Assembly (NCBI GenBank): GCA_005884665.1
Contig: VBAT01000017.1
Location: 1-46,618, forward strand
Reading direction: 5' to 3'
Length of the DNA: 46,618 nt
From: Bacteroidota bacterium
GTDB taxonomy: Bacteria; Bacteroidota; Bacteroidia; Chitinophagales; Chitinophagaceae
Part shown: positions 24,730 through 33,565 of the stretch, in pieces
Layout: the number at the start of each line of letters is the position of its first letter
How positions within the stretch are numbered: the stretch's first letter is position 1
Notes under the pieces: generated by a model
The model's input: the letters and a program-made list of their open reading frames with translations, nothing else
What the model was told of the DNA's origin: nothing
Database searches by the model: none
Program-made: the position numbers and the translations under genes

Positions 24730-26226
24730 CTAATTTTCGCCGGCCCAACTGATCGTCGCATTAACGGCTCTTTGCCATCCTTTCACCAGTTCCTTTCTTT
24801 TTTGTTCATCCAGTGAAGGAGAAAATGATTTATCAATTTGCCACTGGTGCTGTATATCTTCAATGTTCTTCCAGTAACCGACCGCCAATCCTGCGAGGTA
24901 TGCCGCACCTAGCGCCGTAGTTTCTGTTATTTTCGGACGAACCACCTTGCAATCCAGGAGATCACTTTGAAACTGCATTAATTGATTATTGACGGTAGCT
25001 CCGCCATCCACTCTTAGTTCTTTTATCTGTATCCCTGAATCTGCTTCCATTGCTTTCAATACGTCATAAGTCTGATAAGCGATGCTATCCAATGCTGCTC
25101 TCGCGATATGGGCATTGCTGCTTCCTCTTGTTAAGCCAAAGATGGCTCCTCTTGCATAAGGGTTCCAATGAGGCGTACCCAGCCCCGCGAATGCCGGAAC
25201 AATATAAACACCATTTGTATGCTCTACCTGTTGTGATAATTTCTCAATGTCTGCAGATGCCCGGATGAGCTTTAATTCATCTCTCAGCCACTGTACCACA
25301 GCGCCGGCTATGAACACACTTCCTTCGAGGGCATATTCCACCTTATCATTGATCTTCCAGGCGATGGTTGTCAGCAAACTGTTTTTGGAAGCAATCGCTT
25401 TTTCGCCTGTATTCATCAGCATAAAACAACCGGTACCATAAGTATTCTTTACCATACCAGGTTGCGTGCATTGCTGGCCAAACAGCGCTGCCTGCTGGTC
25501 ACCGGCAATACCGGCGATGGGCATGCGTGAATCAGGAACAAAGCTGCCTGTGACACCATAGACCTTGCTCGACGGTTTTACTTCGGGAAGGACGGTTCTG
25601 GGAATATCAAACAATTTCAGCAATTGCTCATCCCATTCACAGGTATGAATATTCAGCAGCATGGTACGCGATGCATTCGATACATCGGTGACATACACTT
25701 CACCGCCTGATAATTTCCAGGCCAGCCAGGTATCGATCGTGCCGAATGCCAGTTCGCCATTGGCAGCTTTCTTTCTTGCATCCTTTACATTGTCGAGGAT
25801 CCATTTCAATTTGGTAGCGGAGAAATAAGCATCGATCACCAATCCTGTTTTTTGCTGGATCATACCAGCATGCCCGGCAGATTTCAGTTCATCACAATAG
25901 GAAGCTGTTCTCCGATCCTGCCAGACAATGGCATTGTAGATCGGTTTGCCGGTTTTTCTTTCCCAAACTACTGTCGTTTCGCGCTGGTTTGTGATGCCGA
26001 TTCCAACGACCTGGCGCATGGTAATATTTGCTTTGGCCACTACTTCGGCCATGGTACCGTATTGTGTGCTCCATATTTCCTCGGCATCATGTTCTACCCA
26101 TCCAGGGTTTGGAAAGATCTGCGTGAATTCTTTTTGTGCCACGCTAACAATATTGCCTTGTTTGTCGAATAACATGCTCCGGCTGCTGGTAGTACCCTGG
26201 TCAAGTGCAAGAATGTATTGTGACAT
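24730..26226 (-). CDS. glpK: Glycerol kinase
   Basis: Phosphorylates glycerol to sn-glycerol-3-phosphate, trapping what GlpF brings in. The 498 residues match the family. Visible blocks are [17 protein letters not shown] (8-24, the ATP-phosphate loop), [23 protein letters not shown], the glycerol site region [26 protein letters not shown] with the catalytic Asp, and the adenosine loop [20 protein letters not shown]. It is the first gene of glpK-(small ORF)-glpD-glpF. A 450-bp gap with a pseudogene separates it from the DUF5686 gene upstream. Confidence 0.97.
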   Translation of the reverse strand: MSQYILALDQGTTSSRSMLFDKQGNIVSVAQKEFTQIFPNPGWVEHDAEEIWSTQYGTMAEVVAKANITMRQVVGIGITNQRETTVVWERKTGKPIYNAIVWQDRRTASYCDELKSAGHAGMIQQKTGLVIDAYFSATKLKWILDNVKDARKKAANGELAFGTIDTWLAWKLSGGEVYVTDVSNASRTMLLNIHTCEWDEQLLKLFDIPRTVLPEVKPSSKVYGVTGSFVPDSRMPIAGIAGDQQAALFGQQCTQPGMVKNTYGTGCFMLMNTGEKAIASKNSLLTTIAWKINDKVEYALEGSVFIAGAVVQWLRDELKLIRASADIEKLSQQVEHTNGVYIVPAFAGLGTPHWNPYARGAIFGLTRGSSNAHIARAALDSIAYQTYDVLKAMEADSGIQIKELRVDGGATVNNQLMQFQSDLLDCKVVRPKITETTALGAAYLAGLAVGYWKNIEDIQHQWQIDKSFSPSLDEQKRKELVKGWQRAVNATISWAGEN

Positions 26227-26389
26227 GCAGATCTAATTTATGAAAGTAAGGTAGCAAAAAAGGGGTGGTTTTTTCGCAGAGAACTTAATTATTGTGCCAG
26301 CTAAATTGCTACTATCGTCGCCTGTTGCGTCGCACTCTTCATCGTTCCGCTCGCTACTCGGCAATTAGGGAGAACGCGCCAGATGGGAT
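26227..26389. other. Gap upstream of glpK, GC-rich repeat-like segment
   Basis: The first 65 bp (26227-26290) are AT-rich and presumably hold the glpK promoter on the minus strand. 26302-26380 is a GC-richer stretch with CGTCGCCTGTTGCGTCGCAC and CGCTCGCTACTCGG, bounded by AAATTGC and GCAATTA, which form weak inverted ends. It looks like an intergenic repeat unit, but no second copy is seen in this window. Confidence 0.4.
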
Positions 26390-26680
26390 CTATTCTCCCG
26401 TTTTGATGAGCATAGTATCAAAGCCGATCCAAAAAACAGTATCTTTTCTTATTACCCCTTGTTTAGGGAAGTTCTTTGCATCACCGTTATAATTTGAACT
26501 CTTTATTTTAATAGTGTCAACCGACATTTGGTATTTTCCATAGTAAAGAGTTTGGCCCAATAGATGAACATCGGTTAGCTTAAACCTCCCATTTTCTTTA
26601 AATTCAAATTAGCCAAAGAAAATAGTCAGGACTGCGAATAGGATCCGCAACGGGGAACTCATAAATAGCATTTTGGTCAT
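26390..26680 (-). pseudogene. Small secreted-protein gene with an in-frame stop
   Basis: ATG 26680 touches the stop of the upstream DUF5686 gene. Codons 1-23 encode a signal-like segment (LRILFAVLTIFFG). Codon 24 is TAA (26611-26609). The same frame then stays open and clearly protein-like for 72 codons (ENGRFKLTDVHLLGQTLYYG, KYQMSVDTIKI, KDTVFWIGFDTMLI) to TAG at 26390. The pattern ENG.FKLTD...G...YYG.Y..S.DTI suits a Bacteroidota exported beta-strand protein. The single stop or a deletion around it makes this a pseudogene, or the second half has its own unrecognised start. The product family is unknown. Confidence 0.65.
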
Positions 26681-29155
26681 TTAAAAACTCAGCCTAAAGC
26701 TTCCGAATATACCAAACCGCTTTGTGGTCTCCGCAATATTCCTGACAGGTAATAATCTCCAAATAAAATCAATTCGGAAAAGCCGGAAGATATTATCCAC
26801 TCCTGTACCTACTTCCAGGTAAGATTTTCCATCCAGTGTCTGGAATAAGGTTGGGTCTTTGAAATTAAGCGCTTTATTCGCATCGGATAAGCCACCCCAG
26901 ATGGCCTTTGCTGTCCAGAATTGCCTGCATCTTAGTTTCGGGAATAAGCGGAATATACCATTGCCAATATTGTGTTCGATATTAACACCAAAATACTGGT
27001 CCTGTATAAATTCATACCGGTTCATCATGTTGAACGCATACTTATTGTAATAATAGAGTTCATTGCCTGGCACGATATCCAGAAAAGTATAAGGCAGCGT
27101 ACCGAAAGTTTTACCCGCAAAAACCATCCAGCTAATGCTTCCCAATGGCGGAATCCTTATGTAGTCCGATACGGTGCCGGAAAGCTTGACGTAATCATAG
27201 CTGCTTCCTGCTACCCCCGAAAATCCTTTCTTGAAATTGATCTCCGCGATCGGGTAAGGGCTGCCAAGACTAAGGCGATAAAACTGGCCATCGAGAAATT
27301 TTTCAAGATAGGCAAAACGTACACGGAAGGCTACTTCAAATCCGGTGAGCGGTTCATTTTTCGCAAAGGTTTTGAAGGAATCGATGGACATAAGATTTTG
27401 CAAGGGCAGGAAAGATTTATGTGTAAACGTAATCCTGTTCGACATCCAGGGCGTCACTTCCTTGAAGAATTCAAGTTGCACCTGTTGCGATTTCATGATC
27501 TTAACCGGAATATTATTTTTCCTGATCGCAACTGCGAAAATATTATCGGAAGTGACTTCGCCGTAGTAGTTCTGGCCATGATCGATGTCGTTGAGGTAGC
27601 CTGCATAAATATAAGAGCGTGGGTAGGTTTTTTTGGTCAAATAAAACATTTCCGCCTGCCCTTTTAATTTTTGATCGCCAAAGCCATAAGCAAGATATGT
27701 ATGCAACCATATCTTCCGGTTGAAATATTTGTTGGTGCCGAGGTCAAACCTCAGGCGAAAGCCTTCCCAATTATTGTAGGTAGCCCAGTAATACCAGGGC
27801 CCTATTTCGTAGTTCCCAATATTCTTATAACCCGCACCGATAAAATACATGGTGTTGGTAAACTTTATGAAAGTCGGAGCATTCATCAACGTGTCGATCA
27901 TTTTAATGATTCCACTTTCTGTTTTACTCAATTCTTCATGACGGGCGGTATCCCAGAATTCCCTGTTCTTCGAATTGGCACCCGGCAGGGTGATAATTTC
28001 CTCCATGCTCTTGTTATACTCGAGTTCTTTTGTCACCGAAGAATCGTTGACGATAATATTACGGTAGGTCGTTGTTTTGCGCCCGATAAACCCGGCTTTT
28101 TGGGGTCCAAGCGGCGATACATCAGCTACAAATTTGTCTTTTGAAAGGAACCAGGTACTGTCACCGATCATTTTATATTCCTGTATCAGGCTAAGTTTTT
28201 CCAGGAAGTTGACGTTGGCATCTTTTCCAAGCCGGAGGTTCATTTTCTGAATGGCAAAGGTGCCCGCATGTACCCAACAGTCGCCTTCGAAGGTGTTGGT
28301 GCCCTTGTGACGGGGGACAAATACAAAATGATAAAAGCGCTGGCTTCCCATCTGTTGCGTATCTACTACGTTGTAGTTATAGTATGTGTCGCCATTGTCG
28401 CTGATAGGGCTTATAAACTGTTTATCGAAGACAGCGATAAAGTTGTTATAGATATTTACCACCTGGTCCATGCCGCCGAGAAATTTCAGGAAGCTTTCGT
28501 TCTTTACGCCATTGGTATTGGCGGCCTTGATAATTTCACGTCTTTTCTTTGGATCTTTCTGGTAGTAATAATCGGAAAGTGCTTCAGTAAGATAGGTTGG
28601 AAGATATCTCATACCTTCTGCTGTGTCGAGATTCTGGTAGATCAGCCCGGTTATAGGCCGGAAGGGTTTTAGCTTTGAGAATTTATTGAAATTGATATTT
28701 TTTATGTCGATCTCCAGCTTGTTGTACAGCTCGTATGAAAAATTATCAAAGCGGTAGCGGTTATTCTGTGGTTTATGCTCAACGATCTTTCGCCAGAGCA
28801 ATAACCCTTTATTCACTTTTGCTCTCACCAGTACGCCCTGGTTAAAAGTTCCTCTCTGCAAAAGGATGATCACGGAAGAAGAATCCCTGTTTTTATTTAT
28901 CACGAATAACAGCGGCTGGTATCCTACGCATGTGATCTCTAATGTATCCGAAGGCCAACTGTCTAAGTGAAAGGAAAAATTTCCCCCTGCATCCGTAAAT
29001 TGGCCAACAGAACTACCTTTAAATAATATAGAAGCGAAAGGGACGGGCTCTTCGCTGTGTTCATCTCTTATCGTTCCTGCAATGATCTTTTTTTGCGCCC
29101 TGGTGGACAGCGCAGCAAGGCACAGAAGCAAGATTAACAAGGGACTGAATTTCAT
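26681..29155 (-). CDS. DUF5686 protein with carboxypeptidase-like regulatory domain
   Basis: 824 residues. A signal peptide (1-20) is followed by a CarboxypepD_reg-like beta-sandwich (about 22-110: IAGTIRDEHSEEPVPFASI and FKGSSVGQFTDAGGNFSF), the domain that starts many Bacteroidota TonB-linked receptors. The rest matches the DUF5686 family: a helical middle with SYELYNKLEIDIKN, LPTYLTEALSDYYYQKDP, GDCWVHAGTFAIQKMNL, and a C-terminal outer-membrane beta-barrel ending GIFGSFRLSF with a terminal Phe. It is probably an outer-membrane protein. Unlike SusC it has no recognisable TonB plug. It is divergent from the regulator operon at 29292. Confidence 0.9.
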   Translation of the reverse strand: MKFSPLLILLLCLAALSTRAQKKIIAGTIRDEHSEEPVPFASILFKGSSVGQFTDAGGNFSFHLDSWPSDTLEITCVGYQPLLFVINKNRDSSSVIILLQRGTFNQGVLVRAKVNKGLLLWRKIVEHKPQNNRYRFDNFSYELYNKLEIDIKNINFNKFSKLKPFRPITGLIYQNLDTAEGMRYLPTYLTEALSDYYYQKDPKKRREIIKAANTNGVKNESFLKFLGGMDQVVNIYNNFIAVFDKQFISPISDNGDTYYNYNVVDTQQMGSQRFYHFVFVPRHKGTNTFEGDCWVHAGTFAIQKMNLRLGKDANVNFLEKLSLIQEYKMIGDSTWFLSKDKFVADVSPLGPQKAGFIGRKTTTYRNIIVNDSSVTKELEYNKSMEEIITLPGANSKNREFWDTARHEELSKTESGIIKMIDTLMNAPTFIKFTNTMYFIGAGYKNIGNYEIGPWYYWATYNNWEGFRLRFDLGTNKYFNRKIWLHTYLAYGFGDQKLKGQAEMFYLTKKTYPRSYIYAGYLNDIDHGQNYYGEVTSDNIFAVAIRKNNIPVKIMKSQQVQLEFFKEVTPWMSNRITFTHKSFLPLQNLMSIDSFKTFAKNEPLTGFEVAFRVRFAYLEKFLDGQFYRLSLGSPYPIAEINFKKGFSGVAGSSYDYVKLSGTVSDYIRIPPLGSISWMVFAGKTFGTLPYTFLDIVPGNELYYYNKYAFNMMNRYEFIQDQYFGVNIEHNIGNGIFRLFPKLRCRQFWTAKAIWGGLSDANKALNFKDPTLFQTLDGKSYLEVGTGVDNIFRLFRIDFIWRLLPVRNIAETTKRFGIFGSFRLSF

Positions 29156-29266
29156 TGGAGATAATTATACAAATTTATGGACGGGTTGGGGATTTACTGT
29201 AATATGAAGACCAGTTTTTAACATATTATGCCAAAAATTTATTTGCAAATCTTGAAATATCCTATT

Positions 29267-29285
29267 TACTTTGTAATACAAAGTG
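29267..29285. promoter_or_regulatory. Operator palindrome O1 over the promoter of the regulator operon
   Basis: TACTTTGTAATACAAAGTG contains exact 8-bp arms ACTTTGTA / TACAAAGT around one A. Only 6 bp separate it from ATG 29292. TTACTTTG (29266-29273) is a 7-of-8 match to the TAnnTTTG -7 box, so a bound protein would cover the promoter. Site O2 at 30269 is identical at 17 of 19 positions. Confidence 0.75.
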
Positions 29286-29291
29286 CTTTTT

Positions 29292-29936
29292 ATGAGCGAA
29301 CAAAACCAACAACAAGACACCATCCGGGAGGTTAGGGATATCCGCCAAATGATGGAAAGATCCAGCCGCTTCATTTCTTTGAGCGGGTTAAGCGGTGTAG
29401 CTGCAGGCGTTTTTGCCCTCGCGGGCGCTGCTATTGCCCGGTTTGGAATTTTTAAAGACTACTATTTCAGGTACACGGAATTAGGTCACTGGAGCAGGGA
29501 TGAGTTCAGGCAACTTAAAATTCAATTGCTGGCCTTGGCTGCCGGTGTCTTTGTGGCCGCGTTCCTTTCAGCATTTTACTTTACCTGGAGAAAATCGCAT
29601 CAGCAGGGTGTTTCATTATGGAATCATACGTCACGGCGCCTGTTTTGGAATACAGTGATCCCACTTGCGACCGGCGGTTTGTTTATCCTTGGCATGCTGC
29701 AATACAATGATTGGGATTTTGTGGCGCCGGCCTGTCTTATATTTTATGGCCTTGCACTGGTGAATGCTAGTAAATACACACTGACCGATATCCGGTATCT
29801 CGGGTACTGCGAGATCATCGTTGGATTAATCAGCATGAAATGGATCGGGTACGGGCTCTATTTCTGGGCAGCCGGTTTTGGAATACTGCATATTATTTAT
29901 GGCATCGTGATGTGGTGGAAGTATGAGAGAGCTTAA
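29292..29936 (+). CDS. Multi-pass membrane protein, first gene of the regulator operon
   Basis: 214 residues from ATG 29292 (MSEQNQQQD). The frame also runs from a GTG at 29283, but that lies inside the operator. A charged N-terminal stretch (about 1-28) precedes six predicted helices, for example GLSGVAAGVFALAGAAIARF, LLALAAGVFVAAFLSAFYF, TVIPLATGGLFILGM, and the last pair ending YGIVMWWKYERA. There are no catalytic motifs. Proteins like this lie beside winged-helix regulators in many Bacteroidota. It may act as a membrane signal receiver for the regulator that follows 17 bp later, but this is inference from position. Confidence 0.85.
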   Translation: MSEQNQQQDTIREVRDIRQMMERSSRFISLSGLSGVAAGVFALAGAAIARFGIFKDYYFRYTELGHWSRDEFRQLKIQLLALAAGVFVAAFLSAFYFTWRKSHQQGVSLWNHTSRRLFWNTVIPLATGGLFILGMLQYNDWDFVAPACLIFYGLALVNASKYTLTDIRYLGYCEIIVGLISMKWIGYGLYFWAAGFGILHIIYGIVMWWKYERA

Positions 29937-29953
29937 CTATTAAAAATTCTGAC

Positions 29954-30253
29954 TTGAAAAATCCGATAACAGGTTTAAATAAAGTTTTCGATAACCGCAT
30001 CCGCCTCGGGGTAATGAGCATACTGGCGGTAAATGAGGAAGTCAGTTTCAATGATCTCAAGCAAATGCTGGAGGTGACCGATGGGAATTTGGCAACACAT
30101 CTCGTCAGCCTGGAGGAGAATGGTTTTCTCAAGGTGCATAAAGGGTTCATTGGGCGGAAGACCAATACGACTTATTCGGTCACTAAAAGTGGGGAGAAGG
30201 CGTTTTCAGACCATATCACGGCGCTGGAAAATATGATCAAGGGGGTTAAATAA
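29954..30253 (+). CDS. Winged-helix transcriptional regulator (HTH_34 type), TTG start
   Basis: 99 residues. No ATG exists upstream of the domain in this frame, so TTG 29954 is used (KNPITGLNKVFDNRIRLGVM). The winged helix spans about 12-90: helices FDNRIRLGVMSILAVNEE and SFNDLKQMLEV, a recognition helix TDGNLATHLVSLEENGFLK, and the wing KGFIGRKTNTTYSVTKSGE. The TDGNL..HL..LE..G pattern is typical of the one-domain ArsR/PadR-like HTH_34 family (PF13601). It probably binds the two palindromes that flank it (29267 and 30269) and represses both its own operon and the gene after it. No ligand-binding domain is visible, so a signal may come through the adjacent membrane proteins. Confidence 0.92.
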   Translation: MKNPITGLNKVFDNRIRLGVMSILAVNEEVSFNDLKQMLEVTDGNLATHLVSLEENGFLKVHKGFIGRKTNTTYSVTKSGEKAFSDHITALENMIKGVK

Positions 30254-30268
30254 TTTTTTTTGTACATC

Positions 30269-30287
30269 TACTTTGAAATACAAAGTA
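30269..30287. promoter_or_regulatory. Operator palindrome O2 downstream of the regulator
   Basis: TACTTTGAAATACAAAGTA has 7-bp perfect arms TACTTTG / CAAAGTA with AAATA between. Nine bp separate it from ATG 30297. CTACTTTG (30268-30275) fits TAnnTTTG at 7 of 8. It is nearly identical to O1. Confidence 0.75.
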
Positions 30288-30296
30288 CTTTCTAAA

Positions 30297-30788
30297 ATGA
30301 AAAAGCAAGTTAAAACAATTCGCCGGTGGATGATCTTTTTTATGGTCACGCTTTTCATCAGTGGCCTGACTGCTATACCTGCAGAAACTGAATTGCAATT
30401 CCTTTCCAAGTGTTTTTCACCAGGCACAGCTCTCGGCAACTGGATCGAAAGGGTATATATCGGCGTAGCAAACACCAATAAAAACTATCCTTTTATTTCT
30501 TATGGGTATGACTGGTTGGCCTTTGCTCACTTCGTACTGGCCATTCTCTTCATCGGTCCCTTCCGTCACCCGGTGCGCAATAAATGGGTGATCGAGTTTG
30601 GGATGATCGCCTGCATTCTCATTATTCCTTTCGCATTGATAGCGGGTCAATTCAGAGGTGTTCCGTTCGGATGGCGAATGATCGATTGCTCTTTCGGCAT
30701 TATCGGGCTGCTGCCTTTGGTTATTTGTTATCGCCGGATACAGGAACTTGAACAAATCACCACACAAGAGGCATCCTATGAAAATTAA
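30297..30788 (+). CDS. Membrane protein of the regulator operon
   Basis: 163 residues from ATG 30297; the open frame before it lies in operator O2. Four predicted helices: about 12-30 (MIFFMVTLFISGLTAIP), 75-93 (FAHFVLAILFIGPF), 101-119 (FGMIACILIIPFALIAG) and 127-143 (FGIIGLLPLVICY). A long extracytoplasmic loop follows the first (ETELQFLSKCFSPGTALGNW). Unknown family. Its last codons overlap the ATG of the radical SAM gene by 11 bp, so the two are translated in one unit. Confidence 0.82.
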   Translation: MKKQVKTIRRWMIFFMVTLFISGLTAIPAETELQFLSKCFSPGTALGNWIERVYIGVANTNKNYPFISYGYDWLAFAHFVLAILFIGPFRHPVRNKWVIEFGMIACILIIPFALIAGQFRGVPFGWRMIDCSFGIIGLLPLVICYRRIQELEQITTQEASYEN

Positions 30789-32184
30789 AATGATCCTTCC
30801 CGCACTGACAGAGGCCAAAGGCCCTTACTGGAGACCTATCAAGTACTCCTTATTTCCTCCGCTGGGATTGGCTACGCTGGCTGCGTATTGTTCAACGGCT
30901 GATGAAATAGACCTGCAGGACGAACATGTTGAAGAACTGAATACCCATGATAGTCCTGATCTTGTTGTCATCCAGGTGTATATCACGAATGCATTTCGAG
31001 CTTATGCCCTCGCTGATCATTACAGGAAGAAAGGCGCTTACGTATGCATGGGTGGGTTGCACGTAAGTTCACTGCCCAAGGAAGCAATGCCGCATGCCGA
31101 CACGATTTTTATAGGCCCTGGTGAAGATACTTTCCCGCAATTCCTGGCAGATTATAAACGAAATGTGGCGAAGCCCATCTATGTAAACAAGGAAAGAGAC
31201 ATCAAAAATATACCGCCGATCCGTCGAGACCTGATCAAGCGCCACCTGTACCTGGTCCCTAATTCAATAGTAGTGTCGAGAGGATGTCCGCACCACTGCG
31301 ACTTCTGTTACAAGGATGCTTTTTTTGAAGGAGGTAAATCTTTTTACACGCAAAAGGTGGATGCCGCATTACAGGAGATCGACCGCCTGCCCGGCCGGCA
31401 TCTTTATTTCCTTGACGATCATTTACTGGGCAATCAAAAATTCGCTTCTGCCCTATTTGAAGGAATGAAGGGAATGAACCGTGTATTCCAGGGGGCTTCA
31501 ACTATCGATGCGATTTTAAGAGGAGATCTTATTGAAAAGGCTGCAGAGGCTGGTTTACGCAGTGTATTCGTGGGGTTTGAAACATTGAGTGACGATAATT
31601 TAAAACAAAGCAATAAAAAGCAAAACCTCGATAAGAACTATGAGCAGGCGATCCAGCGGTTGCATTCTTTGGGCATTATGATCAACGGCAGCTTTGTTTT
31701 CGGACTGGATGATGATAATAACGATGTATTCAAAAGGACCGTCGACTGGGGTGTACAAAATGGTTTGACAACGGCTACCTATCATATCCTGACTCCTTAT
31801 CCCGGCACCCGCCTTTACCAGTCGATGAAAGAAGAGGGAAGGATATTACACGACAACTGGGATTTGTATGACACCCGCCATGTGGTGTACAGGACGAAGG
31901 GTTTGACCCCGCAACAATTGAAGGCCGGTTATGATTGGGCTTATCGTTCATTTTACAGCTGGTCGAATATCTGGAAAGCAAGTTGGCAGCACGATAAAGT
32001 GAAACATACCATCAAACATTTTGCTTATGCGGGAGGATGGAAAAAATTCGAGCCGCTCTGGAATTTCATGATCAAGACCAGGGGACTTAACAAAATGCTG
32101 CCATTGCTGGAGACCATTTTATCAAAAGTGAATGGGGGTAAAAAGGAAGGCGCTGGTCCAACCCCATTCCCGGCTATTGCTTAA
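30778..32184 (+). CDS. Cobalamin-binding-type radical SAM protein
   Basis: 468 residues from ATG 30778. The N-terminal half (about 1-150) is the Rossmann-like domain of B12-dependent radical SAM enzymes (SLFPPLGLATLAAYCS, then HDSPDLVVIQVYITN and YVCMGGLHVSSLPKEA). The 4Fe-4S site is intact: CPHHCDFC in VSRGCPHHCDFCYKDAFF (C-x3-C-x2-C). The TIM-barrel continues (FVGFETLSDDNLKQSNKK, YHILTPYPGTRLYQSM), and a C-terminal region has helical YDWAYRSFYSWSNIWKA. No DxHxxG base-off motif is visible. The substrate is unknown. The neighbours (diacylglycerol kinase, CreD, membrane proteins) make a lipid or envelope substrate plausible. Confidence 0.93.
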   Translation: MKIKMILPALTEAKGPYWRPIKYSLFPPLGLATLAAYCSTADEIDLQDEHVEELNTHDSPDLVVIQVYITNAFRAYALADHYRKKGAYVCMGGLHVSSLPKEAMPHADTIFIGPGEDTFPQFLADYKRNVAKPIYVNKERDIKNIPPIRRDLIKRHLYLVPNSIVVSRGCPHHCDFCYKDAFFEGGKSFYTQKVDAALQEIDRLPGRHLYFLDDHLLGNQKFASALFEGMKGMNRVFQGASTIDAILRGDLIEKAAEAGLRSVFVGFETLSDDNLKQSNKKQNLDKNYEQAIQRLHSLGIMINGSFVFGLDDDNNDVFKRTVDWGVQNGLTTATYHILTPYPGTRLYQSMKEEGRILHDNWDLYDTRHVVYRTKGLTPQQLKAGYDWAYRSFYSWSNIWKASWQHDKVKHTIKHFAYAGGWKKFEPLWNFMIKTRGLNKMLPLLETILSKVNGGKKEGAGPTPFPAIA

Positions 32185-32214
32185 TCTTTAAATCAACGAC
32201 TAATAATTTTTAAC

Positions 32215-32598
32215 ATGAAAACTCCATTTATCATTTACTGCCGGGCTGTAGGCTTTTATGCGATACTGACGCTTCTGATGATGGCAAGACCCGAAACCTA
32301 CCTGATTTCAATGATGTATGTGTTGATGTATGGCTGGTTTGCCTGTGTAATTTTTTCTTTGATGTATTTCATGCTGAGCAAAGTGCCTGTTGATTTTGTG
32401 ATCAAACTACTGCTTCTTTTTATCTCTGTGATTGTTGCGGTGGCATTTGCCTACTACATGATCGGGGTGCTCGCGGTAGGGAACGAGATCTGGCAACCGG
32501 AATTTTTCATTTTCCCGTTTGCAGCCATAATCGCCGGCTGGATAAGCGTGTGCCTGTCACGCGAAAAGATCAGGAGTTCATGTTATGCAACGGAATGA
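32215..32598 (+). CDS. Four-helix membrane protein
   Basis: 127 residues, nearly all membrane: about 5-24 (FIIYCRAVGFYAILTLLMMA), 31-53, 60-83 (FVIKLLLLFISVIVAVAFAYY) and 95-113 (FFIFPFAAIIAGWISVCL), with a short basic C-terminus containing Cys. No family is recognised. It starts 30 bp after the radical SAM gene and is followed by a sensor-like protein gene at 28 bp, so it is probably part of the same transcript. Confidence 0.75.
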   Translation: MKTPFIIYCRAVGFYAILTLLMMARPETYLISMMYVLMYGWFACVIFSLMYFMLSKVPVDFVIKLLLLFISVIVAVAFAYYMIGVLAVGNEIWQPEFFIFPFAAIIAGWISVCLSREKIRSSCYATE

Positions 32599-32626
32599 AG
32601 CCACTATTTAACAACAATCAACTTTT

Positions 32627-33184
32627 ATGAAAAAAGGAAACATATTTACTCACCTGGCGGCGGCCATTGTAGTAACAATATTGACAGCATTAATCTACGC
32701 CTCGGTTCAGCAAGTACACCGTTCGTCGGCCAATGATCCGCAATTACAAATAAGTCGTGACATAAGCGACAAATTGAACACCCAGGGCGGCCCGATCGAT
32801 AAATGGTTCGATAACGATTCCATTGATATATCACGGAGTCTTGCTGTATTTACGACTTTATATAACTACAAGGATGAACCAGTTGTAAGTACCGGTTTAT
32901 TGAATGGTAAGAAGCCTTCATTGCCCAGGGGCGTATTTGATTTTGCGAAAAGCAGGGGAGAAAATGTATTTACATGGCAGCCCGAAAGCGGGGTGCGGGT
33001 CGCTGTCGTACTTAAATCCGTTCAGTCTCCTGAATACTCTTTTGTTGCAGTTGGCAGATCATTGCTCGAAGTCGAAAAAAGAGAAAAGGATCTTTTAACG
33101 ATGACAATAATAAGCTGGCTGCTCTCCGTGGGGATCATCATGCTTCATTGGCTTATCGACTACATAGTAAAAAGGACAACATAA
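32627..33184 (+). CDS. Two-helix membrane protein with a sensor-like periplasmic domain
   Basis: 185 residues. One helix at about 10-28 (LAAAIVVTILTALIYASV), an extracytoplasmic domain of about 120 residues (DIDISRSLAVFTTLYNY, then GVFDFAKSRGENVFTW, VRVAVVLKSV and FVAVGRSLLEVEKREK), and a second helix at about 155-175. The middle looks like a Cache/PAS-type extracytoplasmic sensor as found in chemoreceptors and kinases, but no kinase, HAMP or methyl-accepting domain follows. It may sense a ligand and pass the signal within the membrane. Function is inferred only from layout. Confidence 0.7.
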   Translation: MKKGNIFTHLAAAIVVTILTALIYASVQQVHRSSANDPQLQISRDISDKLNTQGGPIDKWFDNDSIDISRSLAVFTTLYNYKDEPVVSTGLLNGKKPSLPRGVFDFAKSRGENVFTWQPESGVRVAVVLKSVQSPEYSFVAVGRSLLEVEKREKDLLTMTIISWLLSVGIIMLHWLIDYIVKRTT

Positions 33185-33196
33185 ATGATAGTGGTT

Positions 33197-33565
33197 ATGA
33201 AAACAAAACAATTTTCTTTTCGTGCGAGGGCCAGTAGTTTTCGTTATGCCTGGGAAGGCATTTACAGGTTCTTCGCGCAGGAGCACAATACGTGGATACA
33301 CCTCGCAGCCACCGTTGCTGTATTTGTCGCCGCATGGCTATTGGAGGTATCGCACATCGAGGTAATTCTCCTGATCATTGTGACTGGCTTTGTGTGGGTG
33401 GCCGAGATCTTTAATACGGCTGTTGAAAAAGCAATGGATCTTATTTCACCTGGTTACCACCCCAGGGTAAAACTGATCAAGGATCTGTCTGCAGCAGCCG
33501 TTTTGATAGCCGCGATCATTTCGGTGATCACGGGGGCTTTCATTTTTATCCCTAAAATTTTTTAG
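33197..33565 (+). CDS. dgkA: Diacylglycerol / undecaprenol kinase
   Basis: About 122 residues from ATG 33197; an ATG at 33185, on the base after the previous stop, would add four residues. It is the small three-helix integral kinase family. The conserved region is clear: FRYAWEGIYRFFAQEHNTWIH, EIFNTAVEKAMDLIS and HPRVKLIKDLSAAAVL with the catalytic Glu-x-x-Asn-Thr-Ala pattern. Members phosphorylate diacylglycerol (Gram-negative) or undecaprenol (Gram-positive) at the inner membrane. Undecaprenol phosphate is the carrier for cell-wall sugars, which fits an envelope-repair operon. Confidence 0.94.
   Translation: MKTKQFSFRARASSFRYAWEGIYRFFAQEHNTWIHLAATVAVFVAAWLLEVSHIEVILLIIVTGFVWVAEIFNTAVEKAMDLISPGYHPRVKLIKDLSAAAVLIAAIISVITGAFIFIPKIF

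Noticed and set aside
26302..26380. Integron attC or IS end
   Set aside because: The inverted ends are only 6-7 bp and imperfect, and no integrase or transposase is present.
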